Shown piece after piece: positions 10,863 to 22,108 of a DNA stretch of 64,000 bases. The stretch is taken from positions 62,001 through 126,000 of the forward strand of contig MU839187.1 of NCBI GenBank assembly GCA_030685235.1. The letters run 5' to 3'. The notes under the pieces were generated by a model, which ran no database searches, had not been told where the DNA came from, and saw only the letters and a program-made list of their open reading frames with translations. How positions within the stretch are numbered: the first letter of the stretch is position 1; the number at the start of each line of letters is the position of its first letter. The position numbers and the translations under genes are program-made. This DNA is from Copromyces sp. CBS 386.78. Its lineage: Eukaryota; Ascomycota; Sordariomycetes; Sordariales; Sordariaceae.

Positions 10863-13554
10863 ATGAACCTCCGTTCCGATGGCCAGCTTGATCCAGCTGT
10901 CCTGACGGTGGCAGCAGCTGTAACTTGCACATCTCTGGTTCAGTATCTGACTGCTAGAGCTACAGAGCCCGAGCTCTCCTCGGAAGCTGTGTGTTGGATT
11001 ATACTTCCATTCCTCTTTAGGCTACAAGCCAAGCCCTCGACATGTGTACCTCCGTTAGGGGATGTGACCCCTAGCAAAAGGCCGACTGGGCCACTACGGC
11101 TTTGGGGTCCTGCGGTGTGTATTGCTGCCCTCAGTCTCTCTAAAGCAGAGTTCGGTGCGGTCGTCTGTTTGTTTGTAAGCCATCCTAGTTGCCATGAACC
11201 CTTTTACGGATACCTATCTCACACAACATCTTCATTAGCCTCTTGCAACACCACTGCTGTTCAAGGCCCACGAATATATCCAATCACGGTCTGGTGCTTC
11301 GAGGTATGAGACTCACAAGGAAGGAGCCTTGACTCACTCGTTCATTAATACCTTCTGGGGATCACTCCTGTCTGCGGCGGTTGCCGTATACTCCTTGGCA
11401 GCGTGGGACGTCAAGGCGGCTACCATAGCGATCATACCATTTGTGGTTCTCGTCGGCCTCTTTACGTCCTTGAAGCCTTCAATGGGAGATCAAGGGCGCT
11501 TGTATAACTTTGCACTTGAGTTGGAAGACATCATCCGGCCTCTCTCCTTGCGGATTGTTGGTTTCTTGATTATCCTGCAGTTCGTCGACATCTGGGCGTT
11601 TGGGTTACCCAGATTCGATGGTGTCTTGACGGTATTTCTGGGGTTAGCGAAGGCTTTATCGTGGTATTTCGCTGTTCAAACTGTACGTCGGCCCATGCTA
11701 ACGCATTTGTGAGTTCCTTGATTAGACTAGTGGCACTGACATCTTTTACAGACAAGATATACACCGGGGTCATGGCGGATTGTAACCGTGATAGCCACCT
11801 TTGGCTTGGTTGCAACTCGTGACCCGTTCACCGAACCTTCAGACACTCGAGCTTTTTTGAATATTGTTGCTTCGCTTCTTGCTCTTGTTCAAACCATCTA
11901 CATGTTGCCAAAGCACACAAAGCAGCGAGCCCTCCTCTGGGTCCTTGTCCTTGTTCCCCTCATGCCATACTTGGCAAACATGGTCGCCATCAGAGCCGCA
12001 GAGTCTGCAGCACAGCAACTGGCTTCTCAACATCCCGGCCAACACCCGGTAGCAAAGCTGATGGAGAAGGCAAAAGCAGACATCGACAGCATGTTATCCA
12101 GACAGTCAAAGACTTACGACCAAGCTGTGAAGGAGTACAAGCGCCGATACAAGGTTGATCCACCGCCTGGGTTTCGGGGCTGGTATGACTTTGCCGTCAA
12201 GAACAAGTCCCCAATCATCGATGATTTTGACACCATCTACCAGTCAGTGTCGCCCTTCTGGAAACTCAGCGGCCAAGAGGTATTGGACGTAATGGACAAT
12301 GCCTACAACACGCCGTACAGCGAGTTGTGGCGGTGTACCTTTCGCGGCGAGACCGCAAAGACCGAATGTTGGCATCCATACCGCAACTTCGACAGACATC
12401 TTACCCTTCTGTTCGACCAGGTGCTGGGAGATCTGGCGGGGGTCCTTCCTGACATCCATTTCGTTGTCAACCATCTTGACGAGCCGCGGGTGGTCTTTTC
12501 ATCTAACCAAGACCCTGCCGACACGCGCTTTGCACTTGCCGATATGTCTCAGAAGCCGGCTTGGAAGGAACTAACCGCTCCTTGCTCCTCCTCCCCCAAA
12601 CCCAATGACACTGTAGCCAAGAGCATCGAAACCTTTGGTCTTCCCTTCGTTACTTCTGCCGCTTCATCCCTTGACATTTGCGCAAACCCCTCCTACGCCA
12701 CCACATACGGCCTCTTCACTTCCCCGGTCTCGCTCCGTCTCCTAACCGGTCTCGTCCCCGTCCTCTCCACCGGCGCACCATCCACCATGTCCGACATCCT
12801 CTACCCTTCCGCTGCCTACATCGAGTCCGGCTTCGTCTACGATCCCTCCCGCGACATCCCCTGGGAGGAAAAGTCCAACAACCTCTACTGGGCCGGGTCC
12901 ACGACCGGCGGCTACGCCTCCTCTTCTGCAGAACAATGGAAGTCCTTTCACCGGCAACGCTTTGTCTCCCTCACTCAAAACCTCAACCCCAAACCACATA
13001 CCTACCTCCGCTCCCTCGGCAACGGCGCCATCAGCACCGTCACATCTCCCTTCCTCAACAGCCGCCTCTTCTCCGTCTTCTTCACCCGCTTCCAATTCTG
13101 CTCTCCGTCCTCCACCTGCCGCGCCGAACGCTCCTTCTTCCGCACAAAATCCTACGCAGACAAAGACGAAGCTTTTGGGTCCCGCCTTGTCTTTGACCTA
13201 GACGGTAACGGTATTTCGGGCAGGTACTACAAGCTTTTGGCGTCTAATAGTGCCGTGCTCAAGCAGACGCTGCTGAGGGAGTGGCATGATGATCGCCTCG
13301 TGCCGTGGGTGCATTATTTTCCGGTGAGCGTGGGGATGGAGGAGCTGCCGGAGTTGGTGATGTATTTGACGTCCACGGAGGAGGGGAGGAAAAAGGCGAG
13401 GGAGGTGGCGGATCAAGGAAAGGAGTGGTGGGGTAAGGCGTTGAGGGAGAGGGATATGGGTGTTTATTTGTATCGGTTGTTGTTGGAGGTGGGAAGGTTG
13501 CAGGAGAGGGGGAGAGGGAGGGGGGAGCCGAAGGTGGTGGTGGGGGGTGAGTAG
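10863..13554 (+). CDS. GT90 (CAP10-type) glycosyltransferase with membrane N-terminus
   Basis: Probably a Golgi transferase of the CAP10/GT90 family, which includes the Cryptococcus beta-1,2-xylosyltransferase and capsule-associated proteins. Exons are 10863-11174, 11239-11682 and 11752-13554; both introns fall between codons (GTAAGC...TTAG and GTACGT...ACAG). The product is 852 residues. The first roughly 320 residues hold several hydrophobic helices (for example SLLSAAVAVYSLAAW and IVGFLIILQFVDIWAFGL), then a lumenal part with FRGWYDFAVKNKSPIIDDF, PYRNFDRHL, an IPWEEKSNNLYWAGSTTGG block and a C-terminal HYFPVSVGMEELPELVMYL region, all typical of CAP10 domains. The last 20 residues are Gly/Arg/Glu-rich. 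The donor substrate is unknown. Confidence 0.88.
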
Positions 13555-14578
13555 TACGCCAGGGGTTGTGTTATCGTGGTGTCTGCGCTGGCAGGTCGTT
13601 TGAGGAAATGGGACGGGTTCTAATAGCTCTCTCAGCAATTTGCTACTTGGGATGCACGTCTTGCTCTCTCTTTCTTTCCATCCACGAACGCATCTTGTAC
13701 GTCATTAACGGGATTGCTTCCTATCTATATGACTGACTGGAAGTATGTCTACCAGATTCAGAGCTCCTAGATGGAGTCTTTTGTCGGGATGGGAACGGAT
13801 TCTGGGGTATTTGCAGGATTACGCGTATTCACCCAGGTGTGTTGCACGTTAAATCCCGACTCCATCTCTTGCTTGAATTACCTGTCTGGGTGCATGGATG
13901 AGTGTTTTCTTTCTTGTGAGGTTGAATCGGATGTTGGGATAGCAAGGCATGAAGCAGTGTGTTAATCATTTCACCGCTTTGTTCTCGGACATGCCAGACA
14001 TAATCGCTCTTCGTGTTGAGACTGTGTCCCGTCGTGTTCGCCCCATAGCCACTGTAGAGTCACTGCAGTGCTTGTGCGTCGTGCTGCATGCTAGATACAC
14101 GCTCTGCACATTTTTCGATTTTCCGAACACCACATGCATATTTTTCCCTTGATGATAAGTCCAGCAGGCAGTATCATTCTGCATGCGTCAATATGCTAGA
14201 ACTAAGCCACAGATATTTCCCTGAAATCTGAAAGTTTCTGCTCATTTCAGCCTTTGCCAGTTTGCCTTACGTGGAAATTCCTGGTTTTTATCTCTAGCCC
14301 AGTCACATTGTGTGAATCATAAATGCAATGCACCACGCCTAATAAGCCGAAGTATTACGGAAGCCCGTTACCTTCATTCCTCACGCATCCTGCTAATATC
14401 TTTTTACCGGCTATTTAATCTCAAACATCAGGCCTCGTCTTACCACAAAAGAACCTCTTCTTCTCATAACACCACTGCCACTACCACCTAGATTTACTAA
14501 ACCAAGCCGAAGAACACTTACTTCCACGCCTCTTCTCTTCCTTAACACCCTTCTATTGCCATCACAAGGCTCACAAAC
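13555..14578. other. Intergenic, no gene seen
   Basis: Spacer between two plus-strand genes. It contains the 3' end of the GT90 transcript and the promoter of the repeat-protein gene. The last 160 bases are A/C-rich, as in a fungal 5' leader. Confidence 0.45.
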
Positions 14579-15700
14579 ATGGATCAGCACGACACCAGTA
14601 ATCCGTCCCAATCGCTCAAAGCGAAGCAGAAGAAATGGAAGCAATGCCTTCAGGACAAATTCGCTCGGCTCCAGCCCAAACACATATCGGAAAGTGGTGA
14701 TCTCGACGCCACCAAAACGGAGCATCACTCACTTCACGGGAAGCTCGCTGGCATCATGGCAAAAGAAGAGAAGCCCGCTAAACTCCAGACGACCAAACAC
14801 AAGTCTTCGGAAATCTTCGACATCACCAAAGCGCCAAATCAGTGGGTCAAAGAGCAGTTTGCTGAATACCAGACCAAAGACAAGTCTTCGGAAGTTTTCG
14901 ACACCATCAAAGCGGGACGTCTATTACTTCAAGAGGCGCTCGCTGAATACCAGACCAAGGCCACCAACCATAGGCATCAAGTTGGCAAGCTCGACCCCCT
15001 CGAATTGCTTGGAGAGGCCCTCGCTGAATACCAGACCAAGGTCACCAAACACAAAGGGGTCGATCTCGACACCCTCCAATCACTTCAAGACGCGCTCGCT
15101 GAGCTCCAGACTACCAAGCACGGCAAGTCCTCGGGAATCCAAGATGTCGACACCATCAAACTGGGAATCCATCGTGCAATCAGCCTTGACAAATCTCCTC
15201 AGCGTGACGAGTCCGAGTCCGAAGATCTCTCTGAGTTTTCGTACATGTACGAACATCTCGGACCTCCTCCCTCGTATGAGGACTCGTGTCCTGCCGCTGC
15301 ATCCCAGCCCCAAACCCAGCCCCAGGACTCCCAGGCATCATCATCAACATGTGTAAGGTCCCGAGCACCTCTTGGTAGCCCACTTTTGACTCCAGTTTCG
15401 ATGATTAACGTTTTGCAAGCGAGGCAGTTCACACGACCCCCCGTTCAAAATGGCGGACTGAACGACCAGACTTTGAATGGCGACGTTTACGTCGACATCT
15501 TGAAGGGCATCTCGAAGGTCAAGATTTTTAACGGCAACCTACACATCAACATTCTCGATGGCACCCTCGACATCAACACTTTTAATGGGGACCTACACAT
15601 CAACGAGTGCCATATGTTCTTCCCCTCTATCTTGTCTGACGCAAATGAACCTGATGCGAAATGTATCTGCCAAATTGTAGTTTGGAAGACTAGACCGTGA
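14579..15700 (+). CDS. Unrecognised repeat protein
   Basis: A single-exon gene for 373 residues, ATG in good context (ACAAACATGGA). I do not recognise a family. The N-terminal half (about residues 60-200) has four or five imperfect repeats of 25-35 residues, each with a helix ending EALAEYQTK or a variant (EQFAEYQTKDKSSEVFD, EALAEYQTKATN, EALAEYQTKVTK, DALAELQTTKHGK), likely amphipathic and coiled-coil-like. A disordered acidic and Pro/Gln linker follows (PPPSYED, QPQTQPQ). The C-terminal part (about 310-350) switches to short beta-type repeats: LNGDVYVDI, FNGNLHINI, LDGTLDINT, FNGDLHIN, about 12 residues each, as in small beta-solenoids. It ends with CICQIVVW. No signal peptide or membrane segment. 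Codon use is normal for the window. Confidence 0.72.
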   Translation: MDQHDTSNPSQSLKAKQKKWKQCLQDKFARLQPKHISESGDLDATKTEHHSLHGKLAGIMAKEEKPAKLQTTKHKSSEIFDITKAPNQWVKEQFAEYQTKDKSSEVFDTIKAGRLLLQEALAEYQTKATNHRHQVGKLDPLELLGEALAEYQTKVTKHKGVDLDTLQSLQDALAELQTTKHGKSSGIQDVDTIKLGIHRAISLDKSPQRDESESEDLSEFSYMYEHLGPPPSYEDSCPAAASQPQTQPQDSQASSSTCVRSRAPLGSPLLTPVSMINVLQARQFTRPPVQNGGLNDQTLNGDVYVDILKGISKVKIFNGNLHINILDGTLDINTFNGDLHINECHMFFPSILSDANEPDAKCICQIVVWKTRP

Positions 15701-15775
15701 CAGATAAAGAAACAAGCAAAAAGCAATTGTGACGGCAAGTCAGGCATGAAAAATGGCAAAAAAAGAAAAGAATCA

Positions 15776-15860
15776 TGGACGAGCTGGGAATCGAACCCAG
15801 GACCTTTCGCATGCTCGGAAACATGCTAAGCGAACGCTCTACCAACTGAGCCACACGCCC
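15776..15860 (-). tRNA. tRNA-Ala (AGC) with 12-nt intron
   Basis: The transcript reads GGGCGTGTGGCTCAGTTGG (A box) and has GGTTCGATTCC (B box) and discriminator A. D arm GCTC/GAGC, anticodon stem TTCGC/GCGAA and T stem CTGGG/CCCAG all pair. The anticodon loop is TTAGCAT, giving AGC. A 12-nt intron lies at plus-strand positions 15812-15823, just 3' of the anticodon, the canonical place. Mature length is 73 nt. The acceptor stem matches the known yeast tRNA-Ala pattern, including its internal T-T mismatch. Confidence 0.96.
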
Positions 15861-17940
15861 GATTGATGTTACAGCGATGCAGGAATATTTCTTAAGAGGT
15901 TGCAATCATCTTAGCTCAAAGGGACTTTCGAGTCGGTGCACGTTTGGAGGAATGGGGGAGATAAAAGCTTTTGCGTCACTCCTCTGGTTCAGAGATGTGA
16001 TAACTCGTGACATCAGCGGGGTTCTCCGGCGTTAATTTAGCGACGATATCGCTTGGCGCTGATGCTGGTAGACCTGTAGAGTTATGGAATGACAAAAAAA
16101 AATGGAGGAGAGAGAGTCTCGAGTAAAAGAGCCCAAGTTCGGCTAGTTACAACAGTATGTAGGCATGAACACCCGAATTTTTTTTGCACGGGGATATATG
16201 GTACCTATGGTAGATAATGTGGGGCAGCTAGCTATATAGTTTACTGAGGTACATGTAGCTATCATGGCGAAGCGGTTGTAAAAAAAATAAACTCAACATG
16301 GACAAACAGTCCAGTGCGTCTCAGCTTCAACTACTTGGGAAAGGCCGTTACAAACGATGATAGGGATCACAAAAACCTCGGAAACACATCGGCTAAAGTC
16401 CCTAAGGGATTCTTTCTCTTTCGTAAATGCCTAAATCTGGCTTCAAAGGCATACGACAGTCTGGGTGTCTGTGGGCTTGTGGTGGTGGCGTGTAGTCGGT
16501 ACGGTAGTTCCGATTCCGAAGTCCAGTTGTGTGTGCCGTCAACCGGGGTGCCTACGGCGGCTGTTCCCGCCACTGCCGCTAAACTCTACAGGGTATGCCT
16601 GTATAACTGTAACACACCCAGCTTTCAAGATAACGACTTGTCATCTTGTGGCGCTATGATGTCCAGACTTTGGAGGTTCGGGGTTCGGCGACCGTTGCGA
16701 CGTTGAAGCCCGACTGGCGACTGGCGATCGGCTTCTTCCCCTGGTTATGGCATGTGATGCTTTAAAATAGGCAGCTTTCCTTTTGAGTCAACTGATCCAT
16801 GGACTACGATATCAGGATATCAGGATATCGAGCTCTTCATGAATGATCTACAGAGGCAGTGTGCTCACTGTGCATTCTGCCGCAAGTAGCTCACTCATCC
16901 CGTGAGGCCAGTTGTTAGAGCTCACATAATGGTGGCCGCCGCCGCGCTAGAGGAGGCCGTAGGGCCAGAATCCGGTGGACTTTGTGTCACTTCAGTAAGA
17001 AAAGTGAAATTGACGAGATGCGCTTGACCGGGCCCTCCCAACGAGATGATAGACGCCAGGCACCAGACGAGCTTGTGGAGTCTCACCAAAGCGGAGAGGA
17101 CCAAACCTCAATCGTGAGACCCTAACGTCCAGTCCAGTGCTCATGAAATGAGTTGAAATGAGCTGTAACATCAAAGTAACTATAGGACACACGGCCCTAA
17201 ATTTGGTCATCATCGAGTTATCAAATGCAATTAATGGCGTGCCTAGGTTACACAGCGCACCTGATTGGTGTTCGTCCCACTGGGAATGGACGTCTGTAGG
17301 ACGCTAACCATGACCTGCAGTTCGCTGTTCAGGGGTCTTCGTGCAACCGTGGAGTAAGTTTTGACGACGACAGAAACTCCGAGCCATAAAGCCGCGAACG
17401 ACCGTCATCAACGAACCTGTCCGCTAGTAAGCGCCATTGACCGTTAGTAAGTGACCGTTAAGCATGGCGACCGTGCAACGGTTTGGTTCGCACTTTCTAG
17501 GAAATTTGTCGACGGCTTCGCCTTTCTTGGGGCCTCAATTTGGTAAGGCTCCCTGCAAGACGCCGCGCTACTGCGGGCCCGCTCTATCATCATGAATTTC
17601 AAGATTTGAGGTTGTAGTTAGGCCCCCACGAATGCCACCAAGGACGGTGTTCGTCTATGCGTCCTCAGTTATCCCTGGTCAAGAAATGGTGATGTGGATG
17701 GTTGACGAACGGGCAGCATCACCGAGGGTTAGTAAGCCGGCGCCCGATGCTGATGCAGTGATATGGCGGGTCCGTGGTGATGCTCATGCCATGGGCTTTC
17801 ATTAAGCGCACAGTATGATATGCTAGAGGGGAGGGAGTCTTGATATGTCATGGAGTATAAAGGGCGAACCAGCCATACCTCCTGCATTGGATTCCTTGAT
17901 TCCTCATGGTTCAAGGACAGTGACTCTCGAACCCATGACA
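15861..17940. other. Intergenic, no gene seen
   Basis: About 2 kb. It holds short A runs, an overlapping GATATCAG repeat near 16810 and no open frame with domain character. Promoter of the cyclase gene is expected at its right end; ATAAAGGGCG occurs at about 17857. Confidence 0.45.
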
Positions 17941-19664
17941 ATGGCCAGCAACACTTACGACACCATCATCTTCGACCTGGGCGATGTGCTCTTCGACTGG
18001 GATGAGCCGAAGAACGTTGCATCCCTTGCCGCGCTTCCCAAAGGTGCCATGCGAGAAATGATGAACTCAACCACTTGGTATGACCTCGACCGTGGTCTCC
18101 TACCAGCGGAGGAGGCCTACAAGGTAAGCAGGTTCCTCGCCGCTCTGACGTTTGAGACTCGAGACTGACCATTATCTACTAGATCATGGGAGAGGAGCTC
18201 AACATCGAGGCGTCGTTGGTACAACAGGCCATTGACGCGGCAGCGTTGTCTCTCCGAGTGAACGAGCAATGGGCAGAGCTGGTGGAAAAGCTTGCGGCGA
18301 AGCCTGGTCTGAAGGTGTATGCCATGTCGAACATCTCCAAGGAGCACTTCGAGTACATACGGACGCTGCCGTTTCCATGGGAAGCCTTCACTCGCGTCTT
18401 CACCTCCGCAGCCGCCGGTATGCGCAAACCGGATCTCTGCTTCTACCAGTACGTCATCAACGAGACTGGAAGCGACCCTGGCCGTACCATCTTCCTCGAC
18501 GATCGTACGGAAAATATCGTCGCTGCTAGATCTTTTGGCATTCGGGGCGAGGTCGTAACAGAGAACGAGAGGACCAAGGAAGGAAGGATATTTCGATTCC
18601 TTAGGAACGTGGTCCTGGGAGAACCCATTGCACTTGCAGAAACCTTCTTGCGCTCCGAGAGCGGAAAGCTGGATTCGATCTACTCCGAGAAGGGGGTAAG
18701 TTTCAAGGACAACTTTGCCCAGCTCCTGATATGGGGATTGACGGATATGGAAGATATCATCTACCTTTTGTGGCCAGACGGAACGCCCTGGAGGGGATCA
18801 TCACGATGCTCGTCTCCGGACGACAATGCCTCGGTGGCCAGCTCAACCGACTCAGCTGTCGTTCTTAACGACAAGACTAGAAACGGCAAGAAGCCACGCC
18901 CTCTTCAGGACGGCCTGTGGAACTACTTCACCGAGAAGCCAGTTGGGACCACAGAGACATTCCCAGCCGATGCCGATACCACCTCGATCGCCTACCTGAC
19001 CATTCCGCAGGAGCACCTGCACCGAGTTGCCGATCCCAGGCTTGTTCTGGACGCCATGGCCGCCAACGTGAACGTCGATGGGATCATGCAGGTGTACTTC
19101 ACAGATGACCGGCCACGCATCTGTGCAATTGTCAGCGTGAACATGCTTCGGTTCTTCCTGAAGTATGGTGGTGATGATCTAGACCTGGACACAGATCCCC
19201 GTCTTGCTGCCACGAGGAACTTTGTTGTCAACTGCTTGGTGAACAACGCCGTGATGAATGGTACCCGCCATTACACCACAACAGAGAGCTTCCTTTACTT
19301 TGTCAGCTTGTTCTACGCCGAGCTGAGGGCAAAAGCCGAAAACAACTCGATAAAGAACGTCAATGTGCGTCAGACGCTCAAAAGACATATCTACCGCTCG
19401 CTAGTGCAGTCGTTGGGGAAGCCTGGTAACCCGTTGGCTTTGGCGATGCGAGTGCGTGCTTGTCAAGTATTCGGCATCGAAAAAGGCCTCCTGAAGTGGG
19501 AGATGGACGAGTTGCTTGTCCTTCAAGAGGAAGATGGAGGATGGCCGGCGGGTTACTTCTGCAGGGCGGGAAGGACGGGTGCTGATATTGGTAGCCGGGG
19601 CTTTACGACGGCGATGGCTTGGCGGATTCTGAAGGACTATGAGCGTGAGGATTGTGTAGCATAG
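17941..19664 (+). CDS. HAD-fused class II terpene cyclase (drimane-type)
   Basis: Predicted to protonate and cyclise farnesyl diphosphate to a drimanyl product, as known for AstC-like fungal enzymes. Exons are 17941-18123 and 18183-19664; the 59-nt intron (GTAAGC...CTAG) lies between codons. The product is 554 residues; an ATG two codons upstream is an equal start candidate. Residues 1-215 form a haloacid-dehalogenase domain: FDLGDVLF (Asp12), YAMSNIS, MRKPD and IFLDDRTEN. The Asp two places after the nucleophile is Gly14. The C-terminal 330 residues are alpha-helical and contain DADTT at 324-328, the DxDTT general-acid motif of this class, and late QEEDGGWPAGYF, a QW-like motif. No prenyltransferase, P450 or transporter is adjacent. 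Class is fairly sure, product inferred. Confidence 0.82.
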
Positions 19665-20100
19665 CTCGCATGTGACAAGTACGACGCCTCCCTCGAGCAC
19701 GACGACAACCCCCTCTACCACAACAGCCTCGATTATCACCGTTCCAACCGAGGGTGTTCTCGCGTTCGGCTGCGCAGCTGTGGCCGCCAGCGGCCGCCAG
19801 ATTATAACGATGTGTTCGCAGAGCTGGGGGTTCGGGGTGGGCTGCAATCAGGACTTGACGGGAAGCAAGATCGACCTCGCCGGTTCGATAGCTTATTCGT
19901 TCGAGGACTGTCTCCGATCGTGTGCGCAGACGAACCGAATAACGAAGAACGACACTTGTGTCGGGGTGTCTTTTAACGGGGATTTGCCGCTATTTATGGA
20001 GAAGTATTATGGGAATTGTTTCTTGAAGAGGTACTTGGCAAAGCCAAAGGCGGACGCGAGACCGTTGGCTGCGGTAGCGAGTTTGGTGTCGTCACCCTAA
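19660..20100 (+). pseudogene. PAN/Apple-domain gene fragment lacking its start
   Basis: The frame opens right at the cyclase stop and ends TAA at 20100, 147 codons without an ATG near the beginning (GTG at 19672, first internal ATG at 19810). It encodes a Ser/Thr-rich stretch (TSTTPPSSTTTTPSTTTAS), then SVPTEG-like spacer, and a domain with CSQSWG, CLRSCAQTN, DTCVGVSF and YYGNCFLKRYL, the pattern of PAN/Apple domains in fungal membrane proteins. In such proteins a cytosolic N-terminus and a transmembrane helix precede the Thr-rich stalk; both are missing, because the cyclase gene occupies that place. Could alternatively be translated by readthrough or reinitiation, which I think unlikely. Confidence 0.5.
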
Positions 20101-20986
20101 ACATGACGCTGGGTATCGCTGGTAATTCGGACGACGTGTCGAGGGTAACTCGCGGGAGGCCAAAGGAGCGCAGCATGTCGAGGGCGTTTTCTGGCTTGTA
20201 ACTGTCATTCAATAGAAGCGTTAGAGAAAGACGAGATACCATAAATAATGAATGTTTTCTACATGGAAGAAACTGATGAGAGGGGGAAGAACCAACCGAG
20301 TTAGTTTCTTAACAGATATAGCTTGAATTTTGCCTACACGCTGATGATATGGTAGCGTATGATGGGGGCAGCATGTCCACTCGATTTCCAGGCAATCGGA
20401 CGGCGCAGCGATGCCATGCCGTTCCTCACGCGCAATACCAAGGAGACATGAAGCAAGAGATTAGCAAAGAAAAATACAACGTAGATATCACACGCGCAGA
20501 GGCGTGGATTGTCATGCAACTGAAATGAGGCCGGTGGACTGGAAGCCATTGCTGTTGTCATTGGAAAAAGAGGAAAAGACGCGGGGCTGCGTACCTAGAA
20601 AATGCGCTACGGCAACGGTCAGTGCGGGCACTCCAGCCGTACAAAAAACGGGGTCCGGGTGCTCACAGGAATCGGGGCTAGAACACCGCTGTGTAACTCT
20701 AGCGCTACACCTTTTATGTAGAACCAGACATCAGATCTTCCCAATTTTTACTACCTTTTGTTTGCTTCGGGGCGTGTGGGCGAAAGAAATATTAACTATG
20801 AACTATAGAAATAACATCACAAATCACAACCACATCGTGGATACTTCAGCATAATTGCATGGAGGTACCCATCCAGTACAACCTAAACCACGCGCCTGTG
20901 ATCGTCATTCACACCACCATGTCCACGACTTAGCTTTGAAGTTGTTCTTGTTTCCTGTTCTGAAACTGGCCATCAATCCTATCGAT
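20101..20986. other. Intergenic, no gene seen
   Basis: Spacer between the PAN fragment and the first tandem membrane-protein gene, both transcribed towards it. No supported gene. Confidence 0.45.
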
Positions 20987-22108
20987 TCATGGTAGTTCAG
21001 CCCTGCCTTCAACAACACTCTTATAAGTAATCTCTTCAGCCCTTTCTTCAACCTGCTGTCCAGGCCTCTCTTCGGCCCTGTCTCGCCTCTCTTCTTGGCT
21101 CAATTCCGGCCTCTCCACTGCTGGTGATAGTTCCGGTGTCGGACGACCAGTGCCGTGGAGCCCGTTCACAGGGTTCCCACCCAATTCATTGACTTCTGGG
21201 TGTATCTCCCGTGACTGAGCTGACATCCTTCCCCATCGCCACTTTATATACCGCCTCCTTAAAGGAAAGAACAACATCAAGCCTACAAGTAACACTCCGA
21301 CAGCTGCGCCAACCCCGGTCCCAGCGACGGCGGCTTTGCTGAGTCCTCCAGAGCCTCTTTTGTCTGTTCCACTCGTGGGCTGTGGTGTCGCTGATGTCGT
21401 TGGCATCGTTGGGGCAGAGCCATGGGTTCTGTTACCTGTTATGATCGGATGGCCTCTGTTGGGGGGCATCACCCCTTCGAACACCCCTTCGAAAGCGAAT
21501 GTTTTCTGGCGCTGGGATCCATCACCCCCTGAAGCACGCAGTTGAAACGGCTCGCTCTGGAGGCTCACAGGCTCTCGATCCCAGATACGCTCCCCCTTGA
21601 GTGTAATCGCGCAAACGGGAGCGGCGGTATCTTCGACTTCCGAGACATCCTGCAGCTGAGGAACCGATGGGAGAGTGAAAGGAACTGTTCCGGCCGATGA
21701 GGGTACGTTGTTTTTCAACGTAGCAACTGGGAATGTTTCACTGATGTCAGCATACAGTATCGAGAAGCGACCCCGGTCTGAGGATCTGAGGGTCTGGGTC
21801 CCTGGGAAACACATACCGGTCAAGGCATCGTCACTGAGAACGAGTGATCGAGAAAGAGGGTTCTCGTCCTCCTTGGCCATACACTGAAGGGACATAACAA
21901 GCTTCATGGCGCGTCTGCTATGTCCCAGCGAGTACCTGACGAGCAAGGTATTGCCGTCGTAATACACGGGGCAAGAACCATTTTGCGACCATACGGGAAA
22001 GGAAATTTTGTCAGAGAAGGAAGTGGGTTCCCGGGATCCCAGCCCACGAACAAGGCCGGAAAACACAAAGAGTGAGAGGAGTTGACGCCCAGTCAGTCGA
22101 TGTCTCAT
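20987..22108 (-). CDS. Tandem single-pass membrane protein, copy 1
   Basis: First of three same-strand paralogues. Exon 1 is 22108-21817 and exon 2 is 21726-20987; the intron has donor GTATGT, branch CTGAC and acceptor CCCAG, is phase 1, and is 90 nt without an in-frame stop. Spliced product 343 residues; an in-frame ATG at 22141 would add 11. Order: signal peptide (LLSLFVFSGLVRGLGS), lumenal part with NTLLVRYSLG, CMAKEDE, then GTVPFTLPSVPQLQD, a second Cys in APVCAITLKGE, PIITGNRTHG, a short Pro/Thr stalk, helix GVGAAVGVLLVGLMLFF near residues 240-258, basic stop-transfer (RRRYIKWRW), and a Pro/Glu/Arg-rich cytosolic tail ending AELP. Architecture recalls MID2-like wall sensors, but I recognise no named domain. 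Confidence 0.8.
   Translation of the reverse strand: MRHRLTGRQLLSLFVFSGLVRGLGSREPTSFSDKISFPVWSQNGSCPVYYDGNTLLVRYSLGHSRRAMKLVMSLQCMAKEDENPLSRSLVLSDDALTGMCFPGTQTLRSSDRGRFSILYADISETFPVATLKNNVPSSAGTVPFTLPSVPQLQDVSEVEDTAAPVCAITLKGERIWDREPVSLQSEPFQLRASGGDGSQRQKTFAFEGVFEGVMPPNRGHPIITGNRTHGSAPTMPTTSATPQPTSGTDKRGSGGLSKAAVAGTGVGAAVGVLLVGLMLFFPLRRRYIKWRWGRMSAQSREIHPEVNELGGNPVNGLHGTGRPTPELSPAVERPELSQEERRDRAEERPGQQVEERAEEITYKSVVEGRAELP

Noticed and set aside
14556..15356. 266-codon Ser/Arg/Pro-rich frame overlapping the repeat protein
   Set aside because: It lies in a shifted frame of the same repeats; composition (Ser, Arg, Pro, Thr) is what frame-shifting Lys/Gln/Ala-rich repeats gives. The 373-residue frame has better codons and start context.
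16314..16706. 130-codon plus-strand frame
   Set aside because: Mixed composition, no conserved motif, no convincing start context.
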